Made by a program: the position numbers and the translations under genes
Source: UBA7446 sp965657545
Lineage (GTDB): Bacteria; Bacteroidota; Bacteroidia; Flavobacteriales; Flavobacteriaceae
NCBI GenBank assembly: GCA_965657545.1
Contig: CBFHOG010000004.1
Coordinates: 48,053 to 112,052, forward strand
Length of the DNA stretch: 64,000 nucleotides
Reading direction: 5' to 3'
Notes under the pieces: model-generated
Told to the model about the DNA's origin: nothing
What the model saw: only the letters and a program-made list of their open reading frames with translations
The model's database searches: none
In this document: one piece after another, positions 35,062 through 43,967 of the stretch
Position numbering within the stretch: position 1 is the stretch's first letter
Layout of the letters: each line of letters begins with the position of its first letter

Positions 35062-36210
35062 ATGGATTTAATCTATCTAGATAACGCTGCAACAACACCT
35101 ATTTTTCCAGAAGTAGTGGATGCTATGCATAAGACGATGAACTTGCATTACGGCAACCCTTCATCTATTCATGCTGCGGGTCGTGCAGCAAAAGCAAAAG
35201 TTGAATCTGCAAGAAAATATATAGCAAAAATTCTGGGTGCATTACCGCAAGAAATTATTTTTACATCAGGTGGGACAGAGGGTAACAACACAGTGTTGCA
35301 ATGTGCTGTGCATCACCTGGGGGTTAAACATATTATCAGTTCTCCAATAGAGCATCACGCAGTATTACATCCGTTAGAACACCTCGCGGCAAAAGGTTTG
35401 ATTACACTTCATATGGTAAAAATTTTACCAAATGGACTCCCCGATATAAAAGACTTAGAGCGGTTGCTTTTAGAAATTCCAGAACAGAAACTGGTAAGTT
35501 TGATGCACATAAATAATGAAGTTGGTTCTATTTTGGATATAGAGGCAGTTGGAAGTCTTTGTCGTAAACACAATGCCCTTTTTCACTCTGATACCGTACA
35601 GTCTATTGGGCATTTTCCACTTCGTTTGGGCGAATTACCAATTGACTTTGCGGTTGCATCGGCACATAAGTTTCATGGTCCAAAAGGTATTGGTTTTATT
35701 TACGTACGAAAACAGACGGGATTGGGTGCTTTGCTTTTGGGTGGTGCTCAAGAACGCGGTATGCGCGCAGGAACAGAATCTGTTCACAATATTGTTGGAA
35801 TGGAAACGGCACTGCGTTTGTCGTACGAATCAATGGAAGTAGATACTGCTAAACTGAAAAAACTCAAGACCTATTGCATGCATAAGTTCCAAGAGGTATT
35901 ACCAGGAACTGTTTTTAATGGTGCATGCGCCGATATGCGCCATAGCACCCATACCATAGTTAACGCACGTTTTGCCTTAGATGAGAAAAAAGCACAGCTA
36001 TTGGCTTTTCATCTTGACTTGCAGGGTATTTGTTGTTCCAAGGGGAGTGCTTGCCAGTCGGGTAGTGAGGCGGGGTCACATGTGTTGCAAACTTTACTTA
36101 CCCCTTTAGAGCATAAATCTCCTTCACTACGATTTTCATTTTCAGCACACAATACAGAGGCTGAAATAGATAAGTTGGTAGATATATTGGCTGCATACGC
36201 CAATAGTTAG
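35062..36210 (+). CDS. Cysteine desulfurase (IscS/NifS family)
   Basis: PLP enzyme mobilising sulfur from cysteine for Fe-S clusters or thio-tRNAs. 382 residues from the ATG at 35062; a GTG one codon earlier is possible. Motifs: YLDNAATTPI at the start, TSGGTEGNN, SAHKFHGPKGIGF with the PLP lysine (about 199-211), and the flexible loop GICCSKGSACQSGSE carrying the persulfide cysteine. No Isc/Suf genes lie next to it. Its stop interlocks in TTAG with the stop of the TonB receptor gene. Confidence 0.93.
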   Translation: MDLIYLDNAATTPIFPEVVDAMHKTMNLHYGNPSSIHAAGRAAKAKVESARKYIAKILGALPQEIIFTSGGTEGNNTVLQCAVHHLGVKHIISSPIEHHAVLHPLEHLAAKGLITLHMVKILPNGLPDIKDLERLLLEIPEQKLVSLMHINNEVGSILDIEAVGSLCRKHNALFHSDTVQSIGHFPLRLGELPIDFAVASAHKFHGPKGIGFIYVRKQTGLGALLLGGAQERGMRAGTESVHNIVGMETALRLSYESMEVDTAKLKKLKTYCMHKFQEVLPGTVFNGACADMRHSTHTIVNARFALDEKKAQLLAFHLDLQGICCSKGSACQSGSEAGSHVLQTLLTPLEHKSPSLRFSFSAHNTEAEIDKLVDILAAYANS

Positions 36211-38651
36211 AATCTTGCGCTTAGCTTTATATTAAACACCCGCGGAGTCATATAGTTTGGGATACCAAACTGCCGTTGGGTATATACATCTCGAACCCAA
36301 GTATTGGTGATGGCGTTTTGCACGTCGAACACATTAATGATTTCAACACCAACTTGAATTTCATTAAAACTTTTGAAGGTATTTTTGAATCGTTTATCAT
36401 CTTTTATAACATATAAAAAACCAATATCAGCACGTTTATAATCCCGAAGTCTGTTTTGGTAATCATACGGGTCAGCATAGCTTGGTGATCCACCCGGCAA
36501 GCCCGTATTATAGACTAAATTTAAATTCATTTTTAAAAAAGGCATTCTTGGGACATAGTCCTGAAACAACATCGCAAACTTTAAACGCTGATCTGTTGGA
36601 CGCGCAATTTTACCTCTTTCATTATGGCTTTCTTGGGCTTTCAAAAGACCTAAACTTATCCAGGATTCTGTGCCAGGAACAAACTCTCCGTTGAGACGCA
36701 TGTCCAGTCCATATACCCATGCTTCTGCATTATTTTCAGCTAAATATCGAATACGTACATTTTCAAGTGTATAAGGATTTACATCCCACAAATACTTATA
36801 ATAGGCAGCTGCTTGAAAAACAAAAGGCCTGTTCCAAAGCGAAAATTTTCGATCATGACTTGAAACTAAATGAAAAGACTTTTGAGGCTTTACATCTGGA
36901 TTGATGTTTCCATTTCGATCCCTTAACTCTCTGTAAAAAGGGGCTTGTGTGTAGCTTCCAAGCGACAATCGTGAGACCACATTTGGGTTTTTTGTAGGTT
37001 GCAAACTCAATTGAAAACGAGGACTGAAAAAGGTACTTCCTGAGTCGCTGAAATTTGTCAATTTCCAATGGTGTAAGCGCATACCTGCAGAAAGCCATGC
37101 CACATTATTCCCTAACAAAAATCGATTGTTCCACTGTAAATATCCTGAGATTCTGTTAAGTGTGCTTTGCTGTGTTGCTCTAATATTATTAAACAATACT
37201 AGAGGTCCCTCAAAAGGCTCATAGGGTTGGTTGTTTTTTGCCATAAGGGCAGGCGGGCGGATGGAAAATCCGGCTGAATCTACCTTTTCCCATTCTACAA
37301 TGCGGTCACGAATATCTTCAGATTTTACTTGAATTCCCCAGCGCAATTCGTGTTTTTTCCCTTGATGCGTTCCTGCAATATCTACTGAAGTAATTAATGC
37401 ATCAAAATCGTTTCTGCCGTGGGTGTGTTGACTTCCAACCCCTTCAGCAAAAGAAATATCACCCAAGTTTTCAGATCCAATTTCGGCATTCGGTGAGCCC
37501 AATAAATACTGCGCTAAAATGTCAAAATATTCTTGTTCTTTGGTGTGATAAACGGATGTTGTAAGGGTGTATTTTGTTTTTTCATTGGGCTGGAAAGTAG
37601 TTTTTAATGCACCCAAGTAGGTTTGATATACATCTTTTTCTTCGCCGCTATAATACACCAAAAGGGCTCGCGGTTCTGCAATGGTTCCAAAATTTGTTTG
37701 TCGTGTTTGTGGAGCATAATTGTAATCATTTTTAGAAATTGACCCTAAAAATTGAAATTTCCATGCTTCCTTTTTTTGGAAAGTAATAAAGGTTTGAATG
37801 TCGGCGAAAGAAGGCTGATATTGCGCACTGGTCTCTTTTTGGTTAACAAGTAGCTGGTTGTCTCTGTAACGTGCGCCGACAATCGCTGACCAATTCTCTT
37901 TTGCGGTGCTGTAACTTATACTTCCACCAAGTAAACTGGCATCAATACTTGTTTCGGTTTGTGTTGGTGTTTTATAAGTGATATCCAAAACTGAAGATAA
38001 TTTATCTCCATAACTTGCTTCAAATCCACCTGCCTTAAAAACGACTTTTTGGATAAGGTCTGGATTAAGAAAGCTCAAACCTTCTTGTTGCCCAGCCCTG
38101 ATAAGTGTAGGTCGATATACTTCAATCCCATTAACGTACACCAAATTTTCATCATAATTTCCACCTCGAACAGCGTATTGTGTACTTAGCTCATTATTAG
38201 AATTCACTCCAGGAAGGCTCAATAACAAGTTTTCAACCCCAGCATTAGCACCTGTGATATTACGTATGGTTTTGGGAGAAAGAACCGTCACACCGCGAAC
38301 AGTTGCTGAACGGTTTCCTTGCACCACAACTTCACCAATTTGCTCTGTTTTGGTGTTCATTACGGGGTGTAGTTCGTTGAATGTATCTGGTTCCATATTA
38401 ATAAATACAGATACATTTTTGTGTGAAATATGAGAGAATTTAATTTCTACTTGCTTATTTGAGGGGATAACTAGTTGATAAAATCCGTTTTCGTTTGTAG
38501 TTGTGCCCAGACCCACATTTGTGGTAATGGTTACAAATGGTATGGGTTGTTTATTCGCGTTTGTCACAACCCCCTGAATTGTAGCATTTTGTGCAAATAT
38601 CCCCATGGAATACAGCAAAAAAGTCATTACTACTATGATAGGGTATTTCAT
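36207..38651 (-). CDS. TonB-dependent outer-membrane receptor with CarboxypepD_reg domain
   Basis: 814 residues: signal peptide (about 1-20, ending IFAQ), CarboxypepD_reg-like beta-sandwich (about 23-105), TonB plug domain (about 115-220, RNITGANAGVENLLLSLPG; GGNYDENLVYVNGIEV), and then the 22-strand barrel ending in MTPRVFNIKLSARF with a terminal Phe as usual for barrel insertion. Ligand unknown. No SusD partner is next to it, which argues against a polysaccharide-utilisation locus. Overlaps the M23 peptidase gene by four bases. Confidence 0.94.
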   Translation of the reverse strand: MKYPIIVVMTFLLYSMGIFAQNATIQGVVTNANKQPIPFVTITTNVGLGTTTNENGFYQLVIPSNKQVEIKFSHISHKNVSVFINMEPDTFNELHPVMNTKTEQIGEVVVQGNRSATVRGVTVLSPKTIRNITGANAGVENLLLSLPGVNSNNELSTQYAVRGGNYDENLVYVNGIEVYRPTLIRAGQQEGLSFLNPDLIQKVVFKAGGFEASYGDKLSSVLDITYKTPTQTETSIDASLLGGSISYSTAKENWSAIVGARYRDNQLLVNQKETSAQYQPSFADIQTFITFQKKEAWKFQFLGSISKNDYNYAPQTRQTNFGTIAEPRALLVYYSGEEKDVYQTYLGALKTTFQPNEKTKYTLTTSVYHTKEQEYFDILAQYLLGSPNAEIGSENLGDISFAEGVGSQHTHGRNDFDALITSVDIAGTHQGKKHELRWGIQVKSEDIRDRIVEWEKVDSAGFSIRPPALMAKNNQPYEPFEGPLVLFNNIRATQQSTLNRISGYLQWNNRFLLGNNVAWLSAGMRLHHWKLTNFSDSGSTFFSPRFQLSLQPTKNPNVVSRLSLGSYTQAPFYRELRDRNGNINPDVKPQKSFHLVSSHDRKFSLWNRPFVFQAAAYYKYLWDVNPYTLENVRIRYLAENNAEAWVYGLDMRLNGEFVPGTESWISLGLLKAQESHNERGKIARPTDQRLKFAMLFQDYVPRMPFLKMNLNLVYNTGLPGGSPSYADPYDYQNRLRDYKRADIGFLYVIKDDKRFKNTFKSFNEIQVGVEIINVFDVQNAITNTWVRDVYTQRQFGIPNYMTPRVFNIKLSARF

Positions 38652-40303
38652 TCTTTACGATAAAATGTTGCTTCAAATGTAGTATTGTTACCTGCTTTAT
38701 CCCAAACAATTAGCTTTAAATTATGTTTTACTTGTGAAAGTTTTATGGGATCCTTAAATCGAAATTTCAACTCATTCTTTTTTTGTTCGTATTCAAATAA
38801 AATCCACTTGTCGTTTAGGAACCCCTCAAAATAATCAATGCCTGAACCAATATCTTTAATTGTAAATCGAATGTCTTTTTCAAGCGAAATCCATCGATTA
38901 TTTATTTTTTTCTGATCTGTTATTGAGGGTGGGATGGTGTCTTGCAGTACCGCTAAAGACCCAGTACTTTTTAGTTTTGCAGTAAAATCACCATTGCGAT
39001 TTCTTTTGGTTACATATCCCCAGCCATTAGATTGTTTTAATGCAAGGTATTCTCCTTTGAGCGTATCCTTTTTTTTAAGTGTTAGTTTAAAAGGTTTATT
39101 AAAATACGCATATCGATTTTCGATTTTTAGGGTGTCGCTATCCATATAAATATCTAGTGGTGTGGCTTTGCTAAAGGTATTGGCATCAAAATATAATGTT
39201 GCGGCATCAAACTCAATGAGATAATCTCTTTTTGGATCGATTGACTTTCCTTTTTGAGGCGGTTTTTTTTGCACCCAAACATCCTCTTTTTTTCCAGTAA
39301 TTGGAATGATTAAATGGGTCCTATTCCCTGCCACATCGCTAAGGCTTACTTTATATGTGTAATTTATGCCTTCTTCAACCTGTATCAATCCATTTTCAGA
39401 AAACTCCACAAAGCTTACAGGATCAGTAAATGGATTAAAAAGACGCATGACTTTCTTTTTGGTATCCACATAATGTTCGTAATCTAGTAGTTTGTGCATT
39501 TGAGCGGTGTCGTCAAATGATAGGGTGTCAAATCGAGCTAAAAAACGGGGATTACCGTCTAGTCTTGCTGAAATTTCAAAAGTTCCATTTTTGTTTTGTG
39601 ATCCATTCTGACGATCAAATTGATCAAGGCCAAAACCTATTTTTCCGATTGCAACAACAGGCTCAGCCACATAAAGGCTGTCGTTTTTTTTGGTTAAATT
39701 AAGTTGTATTTTTTCTTTTGATTGATTTACAATACCCTCAACCGGGTATGCAAAAACCTGCTTGATGATTGGTTTTTTTGTGTCTGGCGCAACAACCCCT
39801 TTAAGCAGTGGGTTAAATGGAATTTGATTGGCACTGCTACGCAATTCAAAGTGCAAATGAGGTCCAAACGAAGAGCCGGTATTTCCAGAATAACCAATAA
39901 CCTCCCCCTTTTTTACTTTTATGTCTGTAGGTTCAAGATAAAAATGGATGGTATAACTTTTCTTGGCATATTGTTTTTTTCGGACGAATGGAACAATCTT
40001 GTCGCTGTAACGTTGTAGGTGTGCATAAACGCTGGTGGTACCATTTGGATGATTGATATATAGTGCTTTTCCGTATCCGCCTTGTTGAATTTTTATTCTA
40101 GACACGTAGCCGTCTGCAACAGCCCTTAAGGGCAATCCTTCTTTACTTTGGGTTCGAATATCTACTCCAGCATGAAAATGAGTGCCTCGGAGTTCTGCAA
40201 AAGTTCCAGATAATTGGATGGGAATATCGACTGGAGGTTGGTAATATTGTGCTGCCAGATGTTGATAAAAGAAGAGGATTAGTAGTAAGATTATTCGGTT
40301 CAT
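38648..40303 (-). CDS. M23-family metallopeptidase with signal peptide
   Basis: About 551 residues from ATG 40303: signal peptide (MNRIILLLILFFYQHLAAQ) and then a LytM/M23 domain with zinc motifs HFHAGVDIRT (about 43-52) and GPHLHFELRS (about 147-156). The C-terminal 350 residues are beta-rich and unassigned. Predicted to cleave peptidoglycan cross-links, or to be a degenerate regulator, in the periplasm; both HxxxD and HxH parts appear intact. Expressed as first gene with the TonB receptor downstream. The -7 box lies four bases from the ATG. Confidence 0.92.
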   Translation of the reverse strand: MNRIILLLILFFYQHLAAQYYQPPVDIPIQLSGTFAELRGTHFHAGVDIRTQSKEGLPLRAVADGYVSRIKIQQGGYGKALYINHPNGTTSVYAHLQRYSDKIVPFVRKKQYAKKSYTIHFYLEPTDIKVKKGEVIGYSGNTGSSFGPHLHFELRSSANQIPFNPLLKGVVAPDTKKPIIKQVFAYPVEGIVNQSKEKIQLNLTKKNDSLYVAEPVVAIGKIGFGLDQFDRQNGSQNKNGTFEISARLDGNPRFLARFDTLSFDDTAQMHKLLDYEHYVDTKKKVMRLFNPFTDPVSFVEFSENGLIQVEEGINYTYKVSLSDVAGNRTHLIIPITGKKEDVWVQKKPPQKGKSIDPKRDYLIEFDAATLYFDANTFSKATPLDIYMDSDTLKIENRYAYFNKPFKLTLKKKDTLKGEYLALKQSNGWGYVTKRNRNGDFTAKLKSTGSLAVLQDTIPPSITDQKKINNRWISLEKDIRFTIKDIGSGIDYFEGFLNDKWILFEYEQKKNELKFRFKDPIKLSQVKHNLKLIVWDKAGNNTTFEATFYRKE

Positions 40304-40307
40304 AAAA

Positions 40308-40315
40308 CAAAAATA
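40308..40315 (-). promoter_or_regulatory. M23 gene -7 box exactly 4 nt before ATG (leaderless)
   Basis: Minus strand TATTTTTG, perfect TAnnTTTG, with TTTT between the box and the ATG at 40303. Supports 40303 over an upstream in-frame start at 40318, which would lie in the box. Confidence 0.5.
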
Positions 40316-40348
40316 CACGATTCATGCACAAACCTTGTACTTTAATAC

Positions 40349-40379
40349 TTGTAAAAACGTCTTAGCTTAGGTACATTTG
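40349..40379 (+). promoter_or_regulatory. Promoter of the zapB-like/zapA operon
   Basis: TTG (40349-40351), 20 bases, TACATTTG (40372-40379), a good Bacteroidetes promoter. The box ends 17 bases before the ATG at 40397. Confidence 0.55.
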
Positions 40380-40396
40380 AGTTGAATAAACTTTGT

Positions 40397-40699
40397 ATGG
40401 AAAATTCCACCTTGCAGCATTTACAACAGTTAGAAGATCAATTACATGCATTGGTGAATAGCTTACGTACGCTTGAACAGAAAAACCAAGAGCTTGAAGA
40501 AGCGCTTATAGACATAAAAAGTAAGTTGGAAAAGAAACAGGAAATTTCGCGAAACTGGCAGGAAAAATACGAAGCACTAAAATCTGCACAGGGAATAAAT
40601 ACGGGTGATACGGCATCAAAAAAACGTGCTCTTCATCATATTGATGCCTTGATAAACGAAGTAGATGCCTGTATTGCACAACTAGAAATGGAAGACTGA
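40397..40699 (+). CDS. Coiled-coil protein upstream of zapA (ZapB-like)
   Basis: 100 residues from the ATG at 40397; the in-frame TTG at 40382 is less likely. An almost unbroken coiled coil (LQQLEDQLHALVNSLRTLEQ; ELEEALIDIKSKLEKKQEI) with an acidic tail. It immediately precedes zapA with one base shared at the stop/start, so it likely acts with ZapA at the division ring. It is like ZapB in size and predicted structure, though real homology cannot be judged here. Confidence 0.75.
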   Translation: MENSTLQHLQQLEDQLHALVNSLRTLEQKNQELEEALIDIKSKLEKKQEISRNWQEKYEALKSAQGINTGDTASKKRALHHIDALINEVDACIAQLEMED

Positions 40700-40983
40700 T
40701 GCAAAAAATTAAATTATCAATAGGCGATAGGGTATATCCGTTGAGCGTTCCTGAGGGTGAGGAGGCTATTTTGCGTGAAGCGGCAAAAAGTATAAATGCC
40801 ATGATGGAGCATTTTGAAAAAAATTACGCAGTTAAAGACAAGCAAGATGTGTTGGCAATGTGTGCTTTGCAAATTGCCGTACAGGCAAGTAAAGACAAGG
40901 ACTCAACAGCAAATAATCAGGTTAAAATTCAGAAAAAAGTATTATCTTTAAAAAAGTATTTAGAGGCACAAATGCCTTTATAA
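40699..40983 (+). CDS. zapA: Cell-division protein ZapA
   Basis: 94 residues. FtsZ-bundling factor at the division septum: begins QKIKLSIGDRVYPLSVPEGEE, then the helix EEAILREAAKSINAMMEHFEK and a C-terminal coiled coil. Length and order fit the family. A 6S-Flavo RNA follows just after the stop codon, the same zapA-6S RNA linkage as in other bacteria. Confidence 0.9.
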   Translation: MQKIKLSIGDRVYPLSVPEGEEAILREAAKSINAMMEHFEKNYAVKDKQDVLAMCALQIAVQASKDKDSTANNQVKIQKKVLSLKKYLEAQMPL

Positions 40984-40984
40984 T

Positions 40985-41155
40985 GCCCAACCTACATCAG
41001 GTACATTTTTTGATAAACTCAACGCTAATATAATTCGAAGAGGCGAGTTTTGGGTGCTAAAGCAAGCCGCCTATGCGGATCCTTGAACACTCAGGTAGCC
41101 TCAAACCTGTTTTTTTTCGAGTTTATGCAAAACTTACTTGGTGTAGGTTTTTTAA
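40985..41155 (+). ncRNA. ssrS: 6S RNA (6S-Flavo type)
   Basis: Regulatory RNA that mimics an open promoter and binds RNA polymerase. Seen in sequence: closing stem AACCTACATC (40989-40998) with GGTGTAGGTT (41140-41149), 10 pairs with one G-U; second stem ATAAACTC (41013-41020) with GAGTTTAT (41119-41126); a large internal bubble; stem GAGGCGAGT (41040-41048) with ACTC (41089-41092) and GCCTC (41098-41102); and a terminal CCGC-CTAT-GCGG hairpin (41067-41078). A run of Ts (41147-41153) ends it. The position right after zapA fits the known genomic location. Ends are approximate. Confidence 0.85.
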
Positions 41156-42042
41156 TAATTGGCAGGAAGCTTATTTTTCTCAAATAGCTTGTGAATCCAT
41201 AAAATTACTACACCGAAAGCTACTGCAGAAATAATAAGTACTACGTTTTGCAAGCCCGTTACACTAAACGATAATTTTACTAAAATGGTGGAAATCACAA
41301 ATCCTGAATTTCGAATTACCTTATTGAATCTGTCTGTATGAGCAAAGGAAAATAACACAAGTAATACATCTACCAAAATAAGCACAGTGAAGAAATCGTC
41401 GAAGAAAACGGCATTAATATCCAAACCTTTCTTTAATCCAGCCTCTAACTCTGTTAAGTGTGTTGCCCAATCAAATAAATTAAAAAGTGCAATCACGATA
41501 AATGCAGGAACCAATAATACCGCAAGTGCCTTTTTGAATCTTACAAACCGAATTAACTCTGGTCTGGTTTCGGTGAGTTTCATTAATTTACGTACACGAA
41601 ATTTGTTCATTTTATAAAACAAATGAATAAGTAAAAACAGGATAATAGTAGCAATAATATCATAGATAAATTGAAGATTTTCAACACTTTCAAACCAATT
41701 CCCTTTTAATGAAATATTCGATAAGTCTTTGTATAACCGTCTGATAACAATAAGCATGATAATTTCATATTGTTTCCCTATATAAATGGTCATAGACTTT
41801 GGTAAATAGTAAATCAACAAATAGACTTCGTAGATAAGAATAAACGAAAATGGCGTGTAAATTGCTGAAATGGGGTTGGTGAATAAATCACCCGAAATAG
41901 TAGTGCTTAAAAGGTTTAAATCGTTTAGCGCAATGATTGCCAAATGAAGAACAAAACTGACAATGGCAATATTAATGATAATTCGTTCGCTTCGCTTTTT
42001 GGTCTTTTCGTCCAAAAGCTTGGCATATAGCAGCTCAAACAT
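41152..42042 (-). CDS. Uncharacterised multi-pass membrane protein
   Basis: 296 residues with about six to seven hydrophobic helices. I do not recognise the family with confidence. The shape, with an N-terminal charged helix, several helices containing Asp/Arg (YDIIATIILFLLIHLF; KALAVLLVPAFIVIALFNLF) and a cytosolic stretch after TDRFNKVIRNSG, recalls ion-channel or voltage-sensor-like proteins, but there is no selectivity-filter signature. Convergent with the 6S RNA; its 3' end abuts the RNA's T-tract. Confidence 0.6.
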   Translation of the reverse strand: MFELLYAKLLDEKTKKRSERIIINIAIVSFVLHLAIIALNDLNLLSTTISGDLFTNPISAIYTPFSFILIYEVYLLIYYLPKSMTIYIGKQYEIIMLIVIRRLYKDLSNISLKGNWFESVENLQFIYDIIATIILFLLIHLFYKMNKFRVRKLMKLTETRPELIRFVRFKKALAVLLVPAFIVIALFNLFDWATHLTELEAGLKKGLDINAVFFDDFFTVLILVDVLLVLFSFAHTDRFNKVIRNSGFVISTILVKLSFSVTGLQNVVLIISAVAFGVVILWIHKLFEKNKLPANY

Positions 42043-42095
42043 GTAGTTAAAATTTTCTTCAAGATAAAGATTTTATTAAAAATCACTTTATTTAG

Positions 42096-42128
42096 TTGTC
42101 TGTGTGTCCTTAGAACATATTACTTTTG
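42096..42128 (+). promoter_or_regulatory. Promoter of the cupin gene
   Basis: TTG (42096-42098), 22 bases, TACTTTTG (42121-42128, perfect TAnnTTTG), 14 bases before the GTG start. TTTTGTTTAA at 42124-42133 matches one arm of the photolyase-operon inverted repeat at 63063-63100, possibly by chance. Confidence 0.5.
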
Positions 42129-42142
42129 TTTAAAAATGTGTT

Positions 42143-42625
42143 GTGAATTCTTTTGAAAAAATAAAATCGAATATTGAAGCGCTTGGCTTTACAGTCATTA
42201 CTTACGATTTTGACCGTCCTTGGGGTGGTTTTTTGGTTATCGATGAGGATCAGGCACAAGATTTTGCCAATCACTTTTTTTCTGGATTAGATGTAGATGC
42301 TCTTCGGATTGGCGGAAAACTCAGTCCAAAAATTTTGATTGTTGCTCCTCAGGTTCGTTTGTCGTGGCAGTATCATCACCGCCGTGCTGAAATTTGGCGT
42401 GTATATAAAGGAACAGCTGGAATTATTCGGTCTGCAACAGACGAGCAAGGAGAAGTTGAAGTACTCAATGAAGGGGATCAAGTTCGTTTGCAACAAGGCG
42501 AACGACACCGTTTGGTGGGCTTGCAAAATCAAGCGCTTATCGCTGAAATTTGGCAACACACGGACGCCAATCATCCTTCAGATGAAGACGATATTGTTCG
42601 CGTTTCTGATGATTTTGGAAGGTAA
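42143..42625 (+). CDS. Cupin-fold protein (mannose-6-phosphate isomerase type II-like)
   Basis: 160 residues, GTG start (the nearest ATG is out of frame). Contains PWGGFLVID near residue 27 and the metal-cupin motif segments SWQYHHRRAEIWRV (about 72-85) and GDQVRLQQGERHRLVGL (about 112-128), resembling the C-terminal cupin domain of mannose-1-phosphate guanylyltransferase/phosphomannose isomerase. A standalone cupin of this kind may be a sugar-phosphate isomerase. Followed directly by the DinB-like gene with a one-base overlap. Confidence 0.75.
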   Translation: MNSFEKIKSNIEALGFTVITYDFDRPWGGFLVIDEDQAQDFANHFFSGLDVDALRIGGKLSPKILIVAPQVRLSWQYHHRRAEIWRVYKGTAGIIRSATDEQGEVEVLNEGDQVRLQQGERHRLVGLQNQALIAEIWQHTDANHPSDEDDIVRVSDDFGR

Positions 42626-43119
42626 TGCGGTTTACCAAATCCTTTACGTCACTACAACTTATTCAGCATAAACTTGCTGGACTTTCTCATACTGAATTGC
42701 ATCAGGAACAACAGGGAAAATGGAGTGTTTTACAGCACCTATATCATTGTTGGATGGTAGAACGTGGTGTGTTGGCATACATTAAACTTAAAACTCAGAA
42801 CCCATCTGCTTTGGTTCGTGTTTCTGCTGTAACCCGGCTGAAATTTGCTTTCTTTTTTATAACACTACGGATTGGGGTTTTAAAAATCAAAGCACCTGAT
42901 GTGGTGCAACAATTTCCTCTTGAAATGAGCATCGCAGATTTAATGTCTAAATGGGAAAAAACACGCAGTCAAGCGGATGCGTTTTTTATAGATTTTCCTG
43001 AGCATGATGCTAAAAAGGGAATTTTTAAGCATGTATTTATTGGAAGAATTAATAAGAAGTTGACACAACAATTTTTACGTTTGCATTTGCGCCACCATTT
43101 GCGCTTATGCCGTTTATAA
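42625..43119 (+). CDS. DinB-like (DUF664-type) family protein
   Basis: 164 residues, mostly four long helices. Probable metal histidines in LQHLYHCWMVER (about 38-49) and the C-terminal HLRHHLRL, which fit the DinB/YfiT-like four-helix fold known for three-His metal sites. Likely a metal-dependent transferase or hydrolase, or a thiol-transferase relative; function unknown. The start shares one base with the cupin stop. Its end overlaps the convergent barrel-protein gene by six bases. Confidence 0.7.
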   Translation: MRFTKSFTSLQLIQHKLAGLSHTELHQEQQGKWSVLQHLYHCWMVERGVLAYIKLKTQNPSALVRVSAVTRLKFAFFFITLRIGVLKIKAPDVVQQFPLEMSIADLMSKWEKTRSQADAFFIDFPEHDAKKGIFKHVFIGRINKKLTQQFLRLHLRHHLRLCRL

Positions 43120-43920
43120 ACCGATTAGATAACCTACGGAAAACGAAATAAACCCAGTGTTTTCTAGGTTTTCTTCACTTGGTAACGGGTTGGGTGATGA
43201 AAACGTATAATCAATTTCTATATCCCAATTTCCAAAGTCAAATTCAACTGGTATGCTTAGCTCAGTATTGAGTAGTTGAAAATAATCGTTGTCTATGACT
43301 TCTATTCGATACGGTCTATATCGCACAAATTCTTGCCTATCGGTCTGGCTTCCCCAAAATAAACCCAATCGTGGCTGTATGGAAATATCTAGTGTTTTGG
43401 TGTCCAATACATCTATTGAAACATAGGTGTTATTAGAAAGAAAAGATGAACTAGCACCACCAAACAAATAGCCTGCCGTGAACGAATTTCTAAACCATTT
43501 TTTGCGAAAGCTCAATCCTGCGGAGATACGATGGTTGTTTAAGTCAGCTACGTCTTGGGTGTAAGAGGAGTATGAATATACTCCGGTTGCCAAAAGTGTT
43601 TTTTTGGTATTGATGTAGTTGGAATACCCACCGCTTATTGTAACAAAATCCCAGTTTGGGCTTACGCCACTGTAATATCCAGAACTAAGATTTGCAAAGA
43701 AATTATTTCCATCAATGTAGCTGATACTTGGGAAAGCACTATACTGTTTTACACCAAAGTCGCGCCCAGAAAAAAGGGTTTTGTTGTTGTAAAGAACCGT
43801 GACATATAAGTAATCTTGCTTTTTAAGATCATCGAATAAATCTAAAAGGTCAAGGCTGTCCGTAACGAAAAGATCGTCTAAAATAGCATCAGCTTCGGTT
43901 GGTTCAATTTCTTGAGCCAT
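43114..43920 (-). CDS. Outer-membrane-like beta-rich protein, start codon apparently lost
   Basis: About 268 residues from the first ATG (43920). Alternating aromatic strands and a C-terminal FISFSVGYLIGL suggest a small outer-membrane beta-barrel. Upstream in frame, without any stop, lies NKKGLCPFFICITALVMAQ, a clear signal peptide ending in the ALVMAQE cleavage region, preceded by an ATA codon at 43969-43971 where an ATG would be expected. The ATA shares two bases with the TAA stop of the upstream gene, so a single G-to-A change would turn ATGA overlap into ATAA. The signal-peptide region also encodes the terminator hairpin of the upstream gene. Function unknown; the product may be mislocalised or translation may start at ATA. 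Confidence 0.55.
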   Translation of the reverse strand: MAQEIEPTEADAILDDLFVTDSLDLLDLFDDLKKQDYLYVTVLYNNKTLFSGRDFGVKQYSAFPSISYIDGNNFFANLSSGYYSGVSPNWDFVTISGGYSNYINTKKTLLATGVYSYSSYTQDVADLNNHRISAGLSFRKKWFRNSFTAGYLFGGASSSFLSNNTYVSIDVLDTKTLDISIQPRLGLFWGSQTDRQEFVRYRPYRIEVIDNDYFQLLNTELSIPVEFDFGNWDIEIDYTFSSPNPLPSEENLENTGFISFSVGYLIGL

Positions 43921-43944
43921 AACCAAAGCTGTAATGCAAATAAA

Positions 43945-43966
43945 AAAGGGGCAAAGCCCCTTTTTA
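43945..43966 (-). terminator. Rho-independent terminator after the Spy-like gene
   Basis: On the minus strand AAAAGGGGC-TTT-GCCCC followed by six Ts: a 9-bp stem with a three-base loop and U-tract. It lies immediately downstream of the Spy-like gene but within the signal-peptide coding part of the next gene. Confidence 0.6.
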
Positions 43967-43967
43967 T

